NCBI GenBank assembly: GCA_009773455.1
Contig: WSXU01000006.1
Coordinates: 124,001 to 188,000 of the forward strand
Length of the DNA stretch: 64,000 bases
Reading direction: 5' to 3'
Source: Bacteroidota bacterium
GTDB lineage: Bacteria > Bacteroidota > Bacteroidia > Bacteroidales > Lentimicrobiaceae
The notes under the pieces are model-generated. The model was given only the letters and a program-made list of their open reading frames with translations, was not told where the DNA came from and did not search any database. Numbering within the stretch: the first letter of the stretch is position 1; each line of letters starts with the position of its first letter. The position numbers were made by a program, and so were the translations under genes. Positions 36,106 to 45,872 of the stretch are shown piece by piece.

Positions 36106-38790
36106 ATGGAAAATACCGATTACCGTCCAGACCCCGATGAACTGCTGGCCTCTCTCAGGGAGGAGGAAGAAAAAAGCAAGCGGGGCAAACTGAAGATATT
36201 CTTCGGTATGTGCGCGGGTGTGGGCAAAACATACACCATGCTTAAAACTGCCCGTAGTGAGAAAAACAAAGGCATTGATATTCTGATCGGAGTTATTGAA
36301 ACCCACAAAAGGCTGGAAACCGAAGAATTGGTTGAAGGATTTGAAATTGTTCCCCGCAAAACCTATGAGTATAAAACAGGTCTGGTACAGGAAATGGATC
36401 TGGATGCCATCATAGCAAGAAAGCCCCATACCGTGCTGGTTGATGAACTGGCCCATACCAATGCACCGGGAAGCCGTCATACCAAAAGATACCAGGATGT
36501 ACTTGAGATTCTTGAAAATGGAATCAATGTCTATACAACACTGAATGTTCAGCACCTTGAAAGCCGGTCTGAAACGGTTGCACAAATTACCGGTATTGTT
36601 GTGCGCGAGACTTTGCCCGATGAAATCTTTGAGAATGCCGATGAAGTAGAACTCGTTGACCTGACTACCATTGAACTTCTGAAGCGTTTGTCGGAAGGTA
36701 AGGTATACAGTCCTGAAAGGTCCCGTGAAGCCATTGAGAATTTTTTCAGGGAAGGAAATATTACCGCATTGCGCGAAATGGCCTTACGCATTGTGGCCGA
36801 TCGTGTTGACAAACAACTGCATGATTATATGCAGCAAAAGCGCATCCGGGGTCCGTGGAAATCAGGCCTCCACCTGCTGGTGGCCATCGATTATAGTCCG
36901 AATTCAACAAGGTTGCTGCGCTGGGCCAAGAATCTTTCCTATTCGATGGGCGCCGTAATTCAGGCCCTGTATGTGGAAACGCTGCACAAACTGACACCCA
37001 GGGAGCGTGAACAACTTGACAAGAACATCAAACTTGCCAGACAACTGGGCATTAAGTTCCGGATTATCACCAACATCGATGTTGTAAAAGCAATAGTTGA
37101 ATTCGCCCAAAAAGAAAATGTAACCCACATCATCGTCGGAAAACCGCGGGTTCGGAATCTACAGTCCATGCTCAGGCTGGGCAATTTTGTCAACAGGCTG
37201 ATCCGTTACAGCGGAAATATTGATGTCTATATCCTGGGAGCAGACAGCAAAGCTAAAGACAAATTCCGCGAGAAAGTCTCTATACCAGCCTTTACATCCA
37301 ATATCCGGCAGTATCTGATTGTTTCTCTAATCATAGCATTGTCCTCGCTTGGTTTTTATTTTGTTCAGGATTTTGTTGGTTACCAGGTCATTTCGTTCGG
37401 GCTCCTGTTTCTTGTTTCCATTCTTGCGATATTTTACGGCACTGGCCCTATTTTACTTGCAGCAACCCTGAGTGCGGTCATTTGGGACTTCTTCTTTATA
37501 CCCCCGCAATTTACGCTACATATTGAAGAGCCGGAAGATATGCTGATGCTGGTGATGTTTTTTATTATTGCACTCTTAAACGGAATTCTTACATCACGCG
37601 TGCGCCGGCAGGAAAAGAAAATCAGGGTAAGGGAAGAGAGAACAAATGCACTGTATCAACTTACCAGGGAACTGTCAGCAGCTTCTGGTATTGCTGAGGT
37701 ATCAAAGATTGCAGATCGCTATATTAAAAAATATTTCAACCTGGAATGTGCCATTTTGTTGAAAAATGATACAAATCAGCTGGATAACAGGGTCCACCAG
37801 GAATCCGGGATAGTGCTGACTGAAAATGAATTCAGCATTGCTGCCTGGGTTTATAAGCACTCATCCAAAGCTGGAAAACATACCGATACCTTACCCTCAA
37901 CCAGCTACACTTTTTATCCACTTAAAGGAAGTAATGAAAATATTGGCGTAATAGCCGTTGAGCATAATCGCTTGTTAACCCAGGGTGAAGAACAATTCTG
38001 GGAGGCGTTTATTTCCCAGATTTCCGGTAAGTATGAGCGTGAATACCTTAGGAATGCTTCAAAAAAGGCCTATATACTTAATGAATCGGATAAACTTTAC
38101 AAAACACTTTTCAATTCCATATCCCACGAACTGCGAATCCCGGTTTCGACCATTATGGGGGCATCCGATACACTTTTGTCACAGCAGTATCCCGATGAAA
38201 CCAAAACCAGGCTTTATCACGAGATCAATACGGCCTCAGTCAGGCTTAACCGTTTGATCGAGAACCTGCTGAATATGTCTCGGCTTGAATCCGGCCGCAT
38301 CACCCCGCGACCCGATTGGTGCGATGTTCATGATCTGGCCAACAAAGTGAGCGATAACCTGAAACAGGAGTTACAGGGTTTTAAACTATCGGTCAATATT
38401 CCTCTTGATATGCCATTGGTTCACCTTGATTTCGGATTGATTGAACAGGTGATACACAACCTTATCCTCAATTCAACCCAGCATTCACCGCCAGGAAGCA
38501 ACATAAGACTCAAATTCTTTTATGATAACGATTCACTGGCAATACAGGTGATGGACAGGGGACCAGGCTTTCCTGAATCGGAATTGCAGTCTGTCTTTAA
38601 TAAGTTTTATCGAGGGAAAGATGCCATCGCTGGTGGTACCGGATTGGGTCTCTCGATTGTGAAAGGATTTGTTGAAGCACACCATGGGACGGTTATTGCA
38701 GAAAATCGCCAGAATGGGGGTGCTTTGTTTACTATTAGAATCCCGGTAAAGATTTCTGCGCTTGATCAATTTACCAAGCCCGATGTATAG
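36106..38790 (+). CDS. kdpD: Sensor histidine kinase KdpD
   Basis: A full-length 894-residue sensor. Order: KdpD domain with Walker A GMCAGVGKTYTML (about residues 35-47), UspA-like domain (about 250-375), four membrane helices of DUF4118 (about 395-500), a GAF-like region (about 510-640), a HisKA domain with His674 in LFNSISHELRIPV, and a HATPase domain (DRGPGFP ... GGTGLGLSIVKGFVEAH). It senses low K+ and osmotic stress and phosphorylates KdpE, which then turns on kdpFABC. The stop codon is directly followed by the kdpE ATG with no gap, so the two are co-translated. Confidence 0.95.
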   Translation: MENTDYRPDPDELLASLREEEEKSKRGKLKIFFGMCAGVGKTYTMLKTARSEKNKGIDILIGVIETHKRLETEELVEGFEIVPRKTYEYKTGLVQEMDLDAIIARKPHTVLVDELAHTNAPGSRHTKRYQDVLEILENGINVYTTLNVQHLESRSETVAQITGIVVRETLPDEIFENADEVELVDLTTIELLKRLSEGKVYSPERSREAIENFFREGNITALREMALRIVADRVDKQLHDYMQQKRIRGPWKSGLHLLVAIDYSPNSTRLLRWAKNLSYSMGAVIQALYVETLHKLTPREREQLDKNIKLARQLGIKFRIITNIDVVKAIVEFAQKENVTHIIVGKPRVRNLQSMLRLGNFVNRLIRYSGNIDVYILGADSKAKDKFREKVSIPAFTSNIRQYLIVSLIIALSSLGFYFVQDFVGYQVISFGLLFLVSILAIFYGTGPILLAATLSAVIWDFFFIPPQFTLHIEEPEDMLMLVMFFIIALLNGILTSRVRRQEKKIRVREERTNALYQLTRELSAASGIAEVSKIADRYIKKYFNLECAILLKNDTNQLDNRVHQESGIVLTENEFSIAAWVYKHSSKAGKHTDTLPSTSYTFYPLKGSNENIGVIAVEHNRLLTQGEEQFWEAFISQISGKYEREYLRNASKKAYILNESDKLYKTLFNSISHELRIPVSTIMGASDTLLSQQYPDETKTRLYHEINTASVRLNRLIENLLNMSRLESGRITPRPDWCDVHDLANKVSDNLKQELQGFKLSVNIPLDMPLVHLDFGLIEQVIHNLILNSTQHSPPGSNIRLKFFYDNDSLAIQVMDRGPGFPESELQSVFNKFYRGKDAIAGGTGLGLSIVKGFVEAHHGTVIAENRQNGGALFTIRIPVKISALDQFTKPDV

Positions 38791-39480
38791 ATGCCAAACG
38801 AAGGAAATATATTGATCATTGATGATGAAGTTCAGATCCGGCGATTGCTCGAAATCACGCTTTCGGCCAGCGGTTATCTGATCTCTGAAGCCGCGACCGG
38901 AAAAGAAGGCCTGGTTCAGGCGGCTACGACGCATCCTGTGCTGATCATTCTCGATCTGGGGCTTCCGGATGCAGATGGGTTGGATATCCTGAAGAAATTA
39001 CGGGAATGGTATTTCAAACCGGTAATCATTCTGTCGGTAAGAAATGCCGAGGATGACATCATCAATGCCCTGGATCTCGGCGCCAACGATTACCTTACCA
39101 AGCCTTTCAGGACAGGTGAGCTGCTGGCACGGATCCGCCTCGCCATCAGGCAAAGCCAATCGGGTGTTGATAAACCAATACTGGTTTTTGGGTCCCTGAG
39201 CATTGATCTGCCCAACCATATCGCACGGAAAAACAATGAGATATTAAAACTTACTTCAACTGAGTTCTCGCTACTTGCCCTGCTTGCCAAAAATGAAGGA
39301 AGGGTGTTGACCCATACACAAATCCTCAAGGAAGTATGGGGATATGGCTATACAGAGCAGACCCAGTACCTCCGTGTGTTTGTGGCACAGCTGAGGAAAA
39401 AAATCGAGGATGATCCTTCACGACCAAAGTTGTTACTGACTGAATCAGGCATTGGCTACCGTTTTGCCGAAAGCAGCTAA
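38791..39480 (+). CDS. kdpE: Response regulator KdpE
   Basis: A 229-residue OmpR-family regulator. Phospho-acceptor Asp55 in IILDLGLPDADG, preceded by the acidic cluster IIDDEVQIRR, and Lys in DYLTKPFRTGELL; then a winged-helix DNA-binding domain (EFSLLALLAKNEGRVLTHTQILKEVWGYGY, LRKKIEDDPSRPKLLLTESGIGYRF). It starts at the base after the kdpD stop. It would activate the kdp operon when phosphorylated. This is the last gene of the kdp cluster; no hairpin terminator was seen after it. Confidence 0.93.
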   Translation: MPNEGNILIIDDEVQIRRLLEITLSASGYLISEAATGKEGLVQAATTHPVLIILDLGLPDADGLDILKKLREWYFKPVIILSVRNAEDDIINALDLGANDYLTKPFRTGELLARIRLAIRQSQSGVDKPILVFGSLSIDLPNHIARKNNEILKLTSTEFSLLALLAKNEGRVLTHTQILKEVWGYGYTEQTQYLRVFVAQLRKKIEDDPSRPKLLLTESGIGYRFAESS

Positions 39481-39633
39481 GCCCCTCCCCTTTCACGGGT
39501 GTTCAAACCCGAAAATTCAGTGTTCATAAATGAACAATTAATTGATATGCGAATTTAGATATATATCTGAATAACTGTTATTTACAATCATGGTTCAATT
39601 ATTGAACTGTCAGGCCGACCAACTTTGATTCCC

Positions 39634-41485
39634 ATGAAAAACCTGCTGTTGCTTTCCGTTATCCTGTTCGTTTCGGGATACACTTCCTGTGCCCAGAAAT
39701 CAGAAATTTACCTTCCCCGTGAATACCGGAAGGCGCTTAAAAACAACACCCGGGACTTAACCGGTGCTCCCGGCGAAAAGTACTTTCAGAACCGTGCCGA
39801 TTATCAGATTGATGCGGCTTTTGACCCGCAGACCCGGATTCTCACCGGCAATGAGACCATTACATACCTGAACAACAGTCCCGACAGCCTGAAAATCATC
39901 GTTCTAAACATCGACCACGACATTTTCAAAGCCGGCACCAACAGGGTGTATGAGGTTGATGCTGCAGACCTTAATGACGGGGTTGAAGTCACCGGGGTAA
40001 AGATCAATGGGGAAACCATAGCTCAGGCCCCTCCCCTCTGGCAACGCGATGGTACCGAGGTCATTGTCAGGCTGCAGAAACCACTGGCGCCCAAAGCCAC
40101 CTTGAAAATGGAACTCAGCTGGAACCTGATTCATCCCCTGAAGACACAGATGCGTACCGGCACCTACGATTCACTCTCCTTTTTCATTGCATTCTGGTAT
40201 CCGCGGATTGCCGTTTACGACGATGTATTCGGATGGGATTATACCCAGCATCTCGGATCCGGGGAATTCTACAATGATTTCGGAAACTTTGATGTAAGCA
40301 TGACCCTTCCGGGCGATTATCTGATGTGGTCAACCGGTGAACTGCAGAACGGCAGCGAACTGCTTACCCCGCAAATAATGGCCCGGCTGGAGAAAGCCCG
40401 GGAAACCGCAGAGACCGTCACCATTGCTTCTTTCGACGAACTCAGGAAAGACAGGGTCCTGAAACCGGGGAAAACGAAGAAATGGCATTATAAGGCCGGA
40501 AATGTCACCGACTTTGCCTTTGGTATCAGCCCGGTTTATCAATGGGATCAGCAATATGCCACACTTCCCGACGGACGTCGTGTTTAAGGAAGTGGCTGCC
40601 ATCGGCGCTAAAACACTCGAGATGATGTCGGGTGATATCACCGGGGTATCCTATCCTTTTCCCTCAATGACCGTATTCTGCGGCCATGGGGGAATGGAGT
40701 TCCCGATGATAGTGAACGACGGTCCGGGTGATGAACGTACCTTCACCGTCTTTGTTACGGCTCACGAGATATCTCATACCTGGTTCCCATTTCTTGCCGG
40801 GTTGAATGAAACCCGGTACGGCTGGATGGATGAGGGTTTAATTACATTCCTGCCAAAGAAAATTGAAGAAACCTATTTCCCTGAAACCAACCCGCACCGC
40901 GGTTATATGCGCTCCTATGCCAACTGGGCCGGTCGTGAAGACGACATCAATATGTCGGTACCTTCAAATTCAATTGCCAATACAACCGCTTACCGTCAGA
41001 ATGTATACGGAAGGGCCGCCGCTGCATTCTATCACCTTGGTGATGCCATGGGTGAAGCTGAATTCAGGCTGGCAATAAAGACCTTCCTCAACGAGTGGGC
41101 CTTCAAACATCCTTCCCCCTATGATTTTATGAATACCTGCTCACGGATTGCAGGTGAAGACCTGAGCTGGTATTTCAGCCCCTGGTTTTATGGCAATGGT
41201 TTTCCTGACCTTGCCATCGGAAAGGTAGAAACCGGAAAGGGAAATGCCTCAGTAACCATAAGCCGCAAAGGGGATATCCCGGTACCGGTGCTGGTTAAGT
41301 TTAAATACACCGATGGCACAGTGAGTGAATACAAGGCTTCCGTAAGTAGCTGGAAGGATGGTGCCGGTCAAATCAGTGTGGAGATTCCCGGGGTGGAAAA
41401 ACTAACCGGCATTGAATTGGGTGATGCCAATATACCCGATGCGTTTCCGAAGGACAACAGCTGGCTTACGCCAGTTAACAACTAA
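39634..41485 (+). pseudogene. M1 family metallopeptidase, disrupted by a frame change near 40585
   Basis: Two reading frames together make an M1 aminopeptidase of about 610 residues. The first (39634-40587) has a lipoprotein-like signal (ends GYTSCAQ) and the N-terminal beta domain, NRADYQIDAAFDPQTRILTG, as far as QYATLPDGRRV and then a stop. The second continues in another frame from about 40560 with FKEVAAIGAKTLEMMSGD, GHGGMEFPM, the zinc motif HEISH and the second ligand in YGWMDEGL (HExxH...E). At the junction about 20-40 residues normally present in this family are missing, so this looks like a deletion that also shifted the frame, rather than a single-base error. It could be a true pseudogene or an assembly error. 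The zinc site itself is intact in the second part. Confidence 0.7.
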
Positions 41486-41825
41486 CAACTAACAACTAAC
41501 AGCTTACAACTAACAGTTGAAAGTGAACAGCCGTGCCTGCCAGCAAGTTAACAGTTTGATGTTTGGGTCAGTGTCGGTGCTTTATGGATGTAAAAGTATG
41601 TCAGATTTTTACTTCAGAATTCCGAAATTGAACTCTGAACAAGAACGAACCGAAGGTCTCCATATATTAATCAGTTAATCGGCTAATCAAAACCGTAGCG
41701 AAGCTAAGGTCACTAATGCCAAATCAGTAATCCGAAATCAGAAATCAGAAATCAGAGATCCGAAATCCCACCGCCTTTGGCAGCTTGCCCCGCTTTTTCA
41801 GCGGGGGGGCAGGCGCAATCCGAAA
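41486..41825. repeat. Low-complexity spacer: aacaacta and aatcagaa runs
   Basis: From the stop codon of the peptidase comes 'ttaacaactaacaactaacaac', then degenerate 'ccgaaatcagaaatcagaaatcag' runs (about 41700-41780), and a GCTTGCCCCGC/GCGGGGGGGCAGGC inverted pair near 41785-41815. No gene seen in these 340 bases. Confidence 0.55.
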
Positions 41826-43136
41826 TTATACCCTTTCCCTCCGGTAGGACCAGAACATAATCACAATGGCAATCAGGAGTGAGGCAGCGCCTATGCTGAA
41901 GGTAAAAACAAAGCCATACATCTCATAAAAGAGTACGCCAAGCAGCGGTGCGAAAACCGCCCGGGTGGCTGTAAGAAAGAGGTGTACCGACTGGTATTCG
42001 CCCGCTTGGTGGGGTTTGCAGAAATAGGCCGAACCGATGCTCCACAGCAGCGACATGGTGGCCGCAAAGACGCTGTGAAATAAAACGAAAGGGATCATGC
42101 TGTAGAACAGTCTGAAACTGCCGATCTCGGTATGCTGCGGAAAGTAATAGGTCAGCACCAGGCTGAGCAGGTAAAACATGATGGAAGCAAAAGTGAAGGC
42201 CGCAAACTTCCTGGGATCAATCTTACCGAGGACCCTTCCGAAAAACGGAATCAGGAACAACGCTATGATGTTGTAGGCATTCTTGTAGGTAGCCACACTG
42301 AAATAATTCAATCCGAGCTGCTTTTCGAAAAAAATGGTCATCACCGTCACCGTGCTCATAAATGCAAAACCATAGAACAGGAATCCCATCTCGAAATGTC
42401 GGAATGGTGTATTGTTCTTCATGATCCGCCGCATCCCCAGCACAGATTCTTTTACCGAGCTGAAAAAGCCACCTTTGGGGATTACCTCTGCTGCTTCAGT
42501 GTAGTGAATAGACGACAACATCATCACGGAGATTACCCCGGCTGTTGCAGCCAGCGCAAACACCCAGGTGTAGGCATAGGGATCATAGTCGAGAAGAATC
42601 CCGTAAACGAAAGCCGTGATCAGCATCAGGATTTTCCCGTAAAGGGTAGCCAGGCTGTAGAGCCGGCCGAAATTATCGTGGCGGTAATTGCTTTTCAGGA
42701 AAAGGTTGATGGTGGGAAAAATGATGGGGTTTCCCAGGTAATAAATCAGGAACAACAACAAAAAGATATAGTGGTAAACTGAGGTACCGCTCATTGCTTC
42801 GGCCGAACGGGGAAAGAAAAGCAATATGGCAAGTGGTGCCCGGGTGGCAATACCAACCCATCGGATCAGTTTCTGTTTGTTCCTGACCCTTTTCAGCCAT
42901 TCCGAAAAGAAAATCAGGAAGATAAAGACCAGTACTGAAAACTGGAAAAGAAAACTCAGCTGGTAAGATGATCCATGAAGGCTCCGCAAAAAAACAAACT
43001 CGTTGAGCGTCAGCACACCTGCTACAAAATTGTCAAAAACGGTGTAGCCGAGGTGCAGCCTGAACGTCCGCTTTTCGCCGGGCAAAAGCTCCTGGTAGTT
43101 CAGGTTCCTGAAAAGTTTACGGGCAATCGGATTCAT
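41826..43136 (-). CDS. Major facilitator superfamily transporter
   Basis: A 436-residue membrane protein with about twelve hydrophobic segments and short loops, including the cytoplasmic loop FSEWLKRVRNKQKLIRW between the early helices, where MFS transporters carry a basic motif. The substrate is not recognisable. There is no second methionine near the N-terminus and an exact -7 promoter box ends five bases before the ATG, so a leaderless message seems likely. Confidence 0.7.
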   Translation of the reverse strand: MNPIARKLFRNLNYQELLPGEKRTFRLHLGYTVFDNFVAGVLTLNEFVFLRSLHGSSYQLSFLFQFSVLVFIFLIFFSEWLKRVRNKQKLIRWVGIATRAPLAILLFFPRSAEAMSGTSVYHYIFLLLFLIYYLGNPIIFPTINLFLKSNYRHDNFGRLYSLATLYGKILMLITAFVYGILLDYDPYAYTWVFALAATAGVISVMMLSSIHYTEAAEVIPKGGFFSSVKESVLGMRRIMKNNTPFRHFEMGFLFYGFAFMSTVTVMTIFFEKQLGLNYFSVATYKNAYNIIALFLIPFFGRVLGKIDPRKFAAFTFASIMFYLLSLVLTYYFPQHTEIGSFRLFYSMIPFVLFHSVFAATMSLLWSIGSAYFCKPHQAGEYQSVHLFLTATRAVFAPLLGVLFYEMYGFVFTFSIGAASLLIAIVIMFWSYRRERV

Positions 43137-43141
43137 ACCTG

Positions 43142-43149
43142 CAAAGGTA
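43142..43149 (-). promoter_or_regulatory. Bacteroidota -7 promoter box (TACCTTTG) five bases before the MFS ATG
   Basis: On the minus strand TACCTTTG spans 43149 down to 43142, and the ATG begins at 43136. Too close for a ribosome-binding leader. Confidence 0.55.
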
Positions 43150-43269
43150 AATCATTCGGCTGATCTGAGCATTGGTCAGATTATCCCACGGATTATCCAC
43201 GATGCCCGGATTCTATTGAACATTGTACGGAACTCCTTGTTTAGCATATAATCTTAATCTTAAAACAAA

Positions 43270-43809
43270 ATGAAAAAACTCAGTTTAATATTTGCAATGG
43301 CTATCATGATCTCAGGTGCGGTGAGTGCGCAGACAACACTCCACAGTTTTAAAACAAAAACCATCGATGGGAAGGAATTCGACCTTGCTTCACTGAAAGG
43401 GAAAAAGGTACTGGTGGTCAATACAGCTTCCAAGTGCGGACTTACACCCCAGTATAAGGAACTTGAAGCTTTATATAAAAAATACAAAGACCGCAATTTC
43501 GTGATCATCGGTTTTCCTGCCAATAATTTCCTCAGCCAGGAGCCGGGAACTGAGGCTGAGATCAAGGAATTCTGTGAGCTCAATTACGGCGTAACGTTTC
43601 CAATGATGTCGAAAATTTCCGTAAAGGGAAAAGACATGGACCCGATCTATAAATGGCTGACCAACAAGTCGGAAAATGGCAAAATGGATGCAGGTGTAAC
43701 GTGGAATTTCCAGAAATTCATGATCGATGAAAACGGGAATTTCGTTGATTTTGTCAGTCCCAGGGAAAGCCCCATGTCGGACAAGATTGTGAAATGGATT
43801 GAAAATTAA
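43270..43809 (+). CDS. Glutathione peroxidase (thiol peroxidase of GPx family), exported
   Basis: A 179-residue GPx-family protein with a signal peptide (residues 1-20, ends AVSAQ) followed by the fold start KTIDGKEFDLASLKGKKVLVV. The peroxidatic cysteine is Cys56 in NTASKCGLTPQY; partners GFPANNFLSQEPG (Gln) and GVTWNFQKFM (Trp-Asn) complete the catalytic tetrad. Bacterial members usually use thioredoxin-like reductants and reduce hydroperoxides in the periplasm. Neighbour of rubrerythrin, another peroxide-related gene. Confidence 0.88.
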   Translation: MKKLSLIFAMAIMISGAVSAQTTLHSFKTKTIDGKEFDLASLKGKKVLVVNTASKCGLTPQYKELEALYKKYKDRNFVIIGFPANNFLSQEPGTEAEIKEFCELNYGVTFPMMSKISVKGKDMDPIYKWLTNKSENGKMDAGVTWNFQKFMIDENGNFVDFVSPRESPMSDKIVKWIEN

Positions 43810-44210
43810 CCTCAATAACCAGGGTTCAGAAAGTGGGACTTGTTGGTTGATTTACAGGTTGTTTATTGCCAACATCCGGCCTGAGCAACTGTTACGGTAT
43901 AGCCATCGGGACACCAATACACCAAACAGCACCAATATTGTGTTAAGTGTCGCGAAAAATTTACTTTCTGAGGCAAATTACACAATTCGTTCATGTATCT
44001 CCGGATTCAGAAAGATTTTTTGAAAAAGTGATAAAAACCCATTGAGTAGTTTTGTGTTTTCGGGTTTTGGTGGCATCCTTTTTAACAGCCGGATAGTTAT
44101 TTCAGCACATCAAACAGTAAACAACGCTTCAAAAGCCACCATTTTCCGGGTGGCTTTTTTTGCTTTTGCAAATGATTATATTTACCGGCAGAAAAAAACA
44201 ACAGAACAAT
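43810..44210. other. 401-base intergenic stretch before rubrerythrin
   Basis: No gene seen; a few short open frames lack family features. It holds one clear terminator (44134-44161) and a near -7 box TATATTTA at about 44178-44185 in front of the rubrerythrin ATG. Confidence 0.45.
44134..44161 (+). terminator. Terminator between glutathione peroxidase and rubrerythrin
   Basis: AGCCACC (44134-44140) pairs with GGTGGCT (44149-44155), loop ATTTTCCG, followed by a T run to 44161. The same AGCCACC/GGTGGCT arms occur in the 87-base repeats after rubrerythrin. Confidence 0.8.
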
Positions 44211-44786
44211 ATGGAAACCCTGAACGGAAGTAAAACTGAAGCGAACCTCGCCAGGGCCTGGATGATTGAATCGGCCAATATCAGGCGTTATGAGATCTTT
44301 GCCAAACAGGTGAAAAGTGAGGGATTTGAGCAGATGGCCGCCATTTTCCAGGAGGTTGCCGAGCAAAAAAGGTCGCACACAAAAACCATATATAAATTTC
44401 TTGAAAACAGTTCACTGGAAATCAACCTCCCCTTCAGTGGAAAAGGAATTGGCTCTACCCTTGAATGCCTCAGGGAAGCAGCTGAGCTTGAGATTGATGA
44501 AGCTGATGGCCTTTTCGAAGAGTTTGAGCGGGTTGCCTGGGAAGAAGGGTTTAAGAAAATCGCCACCAAACTGAAGCTGTTCCGGCAGATCAAGCAGTTT
44601 TATCATGAAAGGTTTGAGTTGTTTATCAACAACATAGAGGAAGGAAAAGTATTCAAACGCGACAAAAAGGTAAAATGGATCTGCCGCAAGTGCGGACTGA
44701 TTTACGAAAGTGAAAGGGCGCTGAAGAACTGCCCCGGCTGCGAGCACCCGCAAGCCTATTTTGAAATACTGGCTGAGAATTATTAG
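44211..44786 (+). CDS. Rubrerythrin
   Basis: A 191-residue rubrerythrin. The N-terminal ferritin-like four-helix bundle provides the di-iron site (glutamates in RAWMIESANIRRYEIF, FQEVAEQKRSH and REAAELEIDEADGLF). The C-terminal rubredoxin-like domain has the iron-binding pairs CRKCGLIYES and CPGCEHPQAYF. It reduces hydrogen peroxide with electrons from rubredoxin or other carriers, a standard anaerobe defence. The ATG at 44211 is chosen because the upstream in-frame ATG at 44160 precedes the helix bundle by a leader unlike the family. Followed by hairpin repeats and a bidirectional terminator. Confidence 0.92.
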   Translation: METLNGSKTEANLARAWMIESANIRRYEIFAKQVKSEGFEQMAAIFQEVAEQKRSHTKTIYKFLENSSLEINLPFSGKGIGSTLECLREAAELEIDEADGLFEEFERVAWEEGFKKIATKLKLFRQIKQFYHERFELFINNIEEGKVFKRDKKVKWICRKCGLIYESERALKNCPGCEHPQAYFEILAENY

Positions 44787-44795
44787 ACATCACGG

Positions 44796-45056
44796 TTTCA
44801 GGTGGCTGAGTGTTTTGCGACAGAATCCTGTACAATGATATCGTTCATTTTCGCAAAATATATCGAAGCCACCGGATTCAGCTTTCAGGTGGCTGAGTGT
44901 TTTGCGACAGAATCCTGTTTAATGATATCGTTCATTTTCGCAAAATATATCAAAGCCACCGGATTCAGCTTTCAGGTGGCTGAGTGTTTTGCGACAGAAT
45001 CCTGTATAAAGAAGTCATTCATTTTCGCAAAATATACCGAAGCCACCGGATTGCAA
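44796..45056. repeat. Three 87-base tandem repeats with strong palindrome
   Basis: Units begin at 44796, 44883 and 44970 (strict 87-base period). In each, GGTGGCT (44801-44807 in the first) pairs with AGCCACC (44867-44873) and inside this TTTTGCGA (44813-44820) pairs with TCGCAAAA (44851-44858), making a hairpin of about 73 bases. Because the unit is a multiple of three, an 87-codon frame stays open through it, but its content is a simple repeat and is not considered a gene. It starts ten bases after the rubrerythrin stop. Confidence 0.85.
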
Positions 45057-45166
45057 AGTAACTGATACCGAGTCATTCTTCAATGAAAGAATTAGAAATT
45101 AGAAATTAGAAACCTGCCAGCCGGCAGGCTGGTTAGAAATTCCCCTATCTTTTCTTATAAAACAAA

Positions 45167-45190
45167 AAAAGCCTCTTTTCAGAGGCTTTT
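45167..45190. terminator. Bidirectional terminator between rubrerythrin and the YceI gene
   Basis: AAAAGCCTCT (45167-45176) and AGAGGCTTTT (45181-45190) form a perfect ten-base-pair stem with a TTTC loop; the A and T ends let it work for both converging genes. Confidence 0.85.
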
Positions 45191-45212
45191 GATTGTCTGA
45201 TGACTGTATTGA

Positions 45213-45872
45213 TTACATCGCAGCGCTCAGCCTGATCTTCAGCGCGATTTCGTCGTTAATGAATTTATCTTTCAGGTTGTCGAAAATGGTTTTTGAACCA
45301 TACTGGACATTCCACTGGGTACGGTCGATCAGGAACTCAGGCGTGGTTGCTTTCAATTTGTTCCCCTCGATGGTGACTTTTGCCGGGAAGGTGATACTTT
45401 TGGTAACATCCTTCATAGTGAGATTACCGGTTACACTGTGGGTTGCATCCGGGTTTCCGCTGAGGGCAGTTGCCCCTGTGATTTCGAATACAGCCGTCGG
45501 ATATTTGGCAGCATCAAAGAAATCGGGTGATTTCAGATGACCAACCAGTTTACCATTGTCTTCGGCACTTGTGAGATCAAGATCAACGATTGAATTCATA
45601 TCAATGGTGAATTTTCCACCAACTATATTTCCATCGGTAAGCATCAGGCTACCTTCAGAAATTCCGATGGTACCATTGTGTTGTCCGGTTGGTTTGGCGC
45701 CTGTCCATTCCACTTTTGAGTCGGCTGTTGCCACTGTCATGGTTACATCGCCTGTTGTTGCAGAAACTTCCTGAGCATCACCGGTCTGGGCTTTTTCACC
45801 CTGAGGGCCGCCACAGGCAAAAGCAAAACCTGCCAATACAATAAATGAAGAGAGTTTAAGAAATCGTGTCAT
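45213..45872 (-). CDS. YceI family lipoprotein
   Basis: A 219-residue YceI protein. The signal FIVLAGFAFACGG has a lipobox-like FAFAC, so it is probably lipid-anchored in the periplasm. YceI domain runs from about residue 45 with TVATADSKVEWTGAKPTGQHNG, then GKFTIDMNSIVDLDL, and GHLKSPDFFDAAKYPTAVFEI, and ends FLIDRTQWNVQYGS. YceI folds as a lipocalin-like beta barrel that binds isoprenoid or fatty acid-like molecules. Convergent with rubrerythrin. Confident family, unknown ligand. Confidence 0.88.
   Translation of the reverse strand: MTRFLKLSSFIVLAGFAFACGGPQGEKAQTGDAQEVSATTGDVTMTVATADSKVEWTGAKPTGQHNGTIGISEGSLMLTDGNIVGGKFTIDMNSIVDLDLTSAEDNGKLVGHLKSPDFFDAAKYPTAVFEITGATALSGNPDATHSVTGNLTMKDVTKSITFPAKVTIEGNKLKATTPEFLIDRTQWNVQYGSKTIFDNLKDKFINDEIALKIRLSAAM

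Noticed and set aside
42132-42782. 216-codon frame antisense to the MFS transporter.
   Set aside because: The plus-strand product is highly basic and without family; the minus-strand MFS protein is clear.
44802-45065. 87-codon frame through the three tandem repeats behind rubrerythrin.
   Set aside because: The repeat unit is a multiple of three, which keeps a frame open by itself; the sequence is a palindromic repeat with no independent coding evidence.
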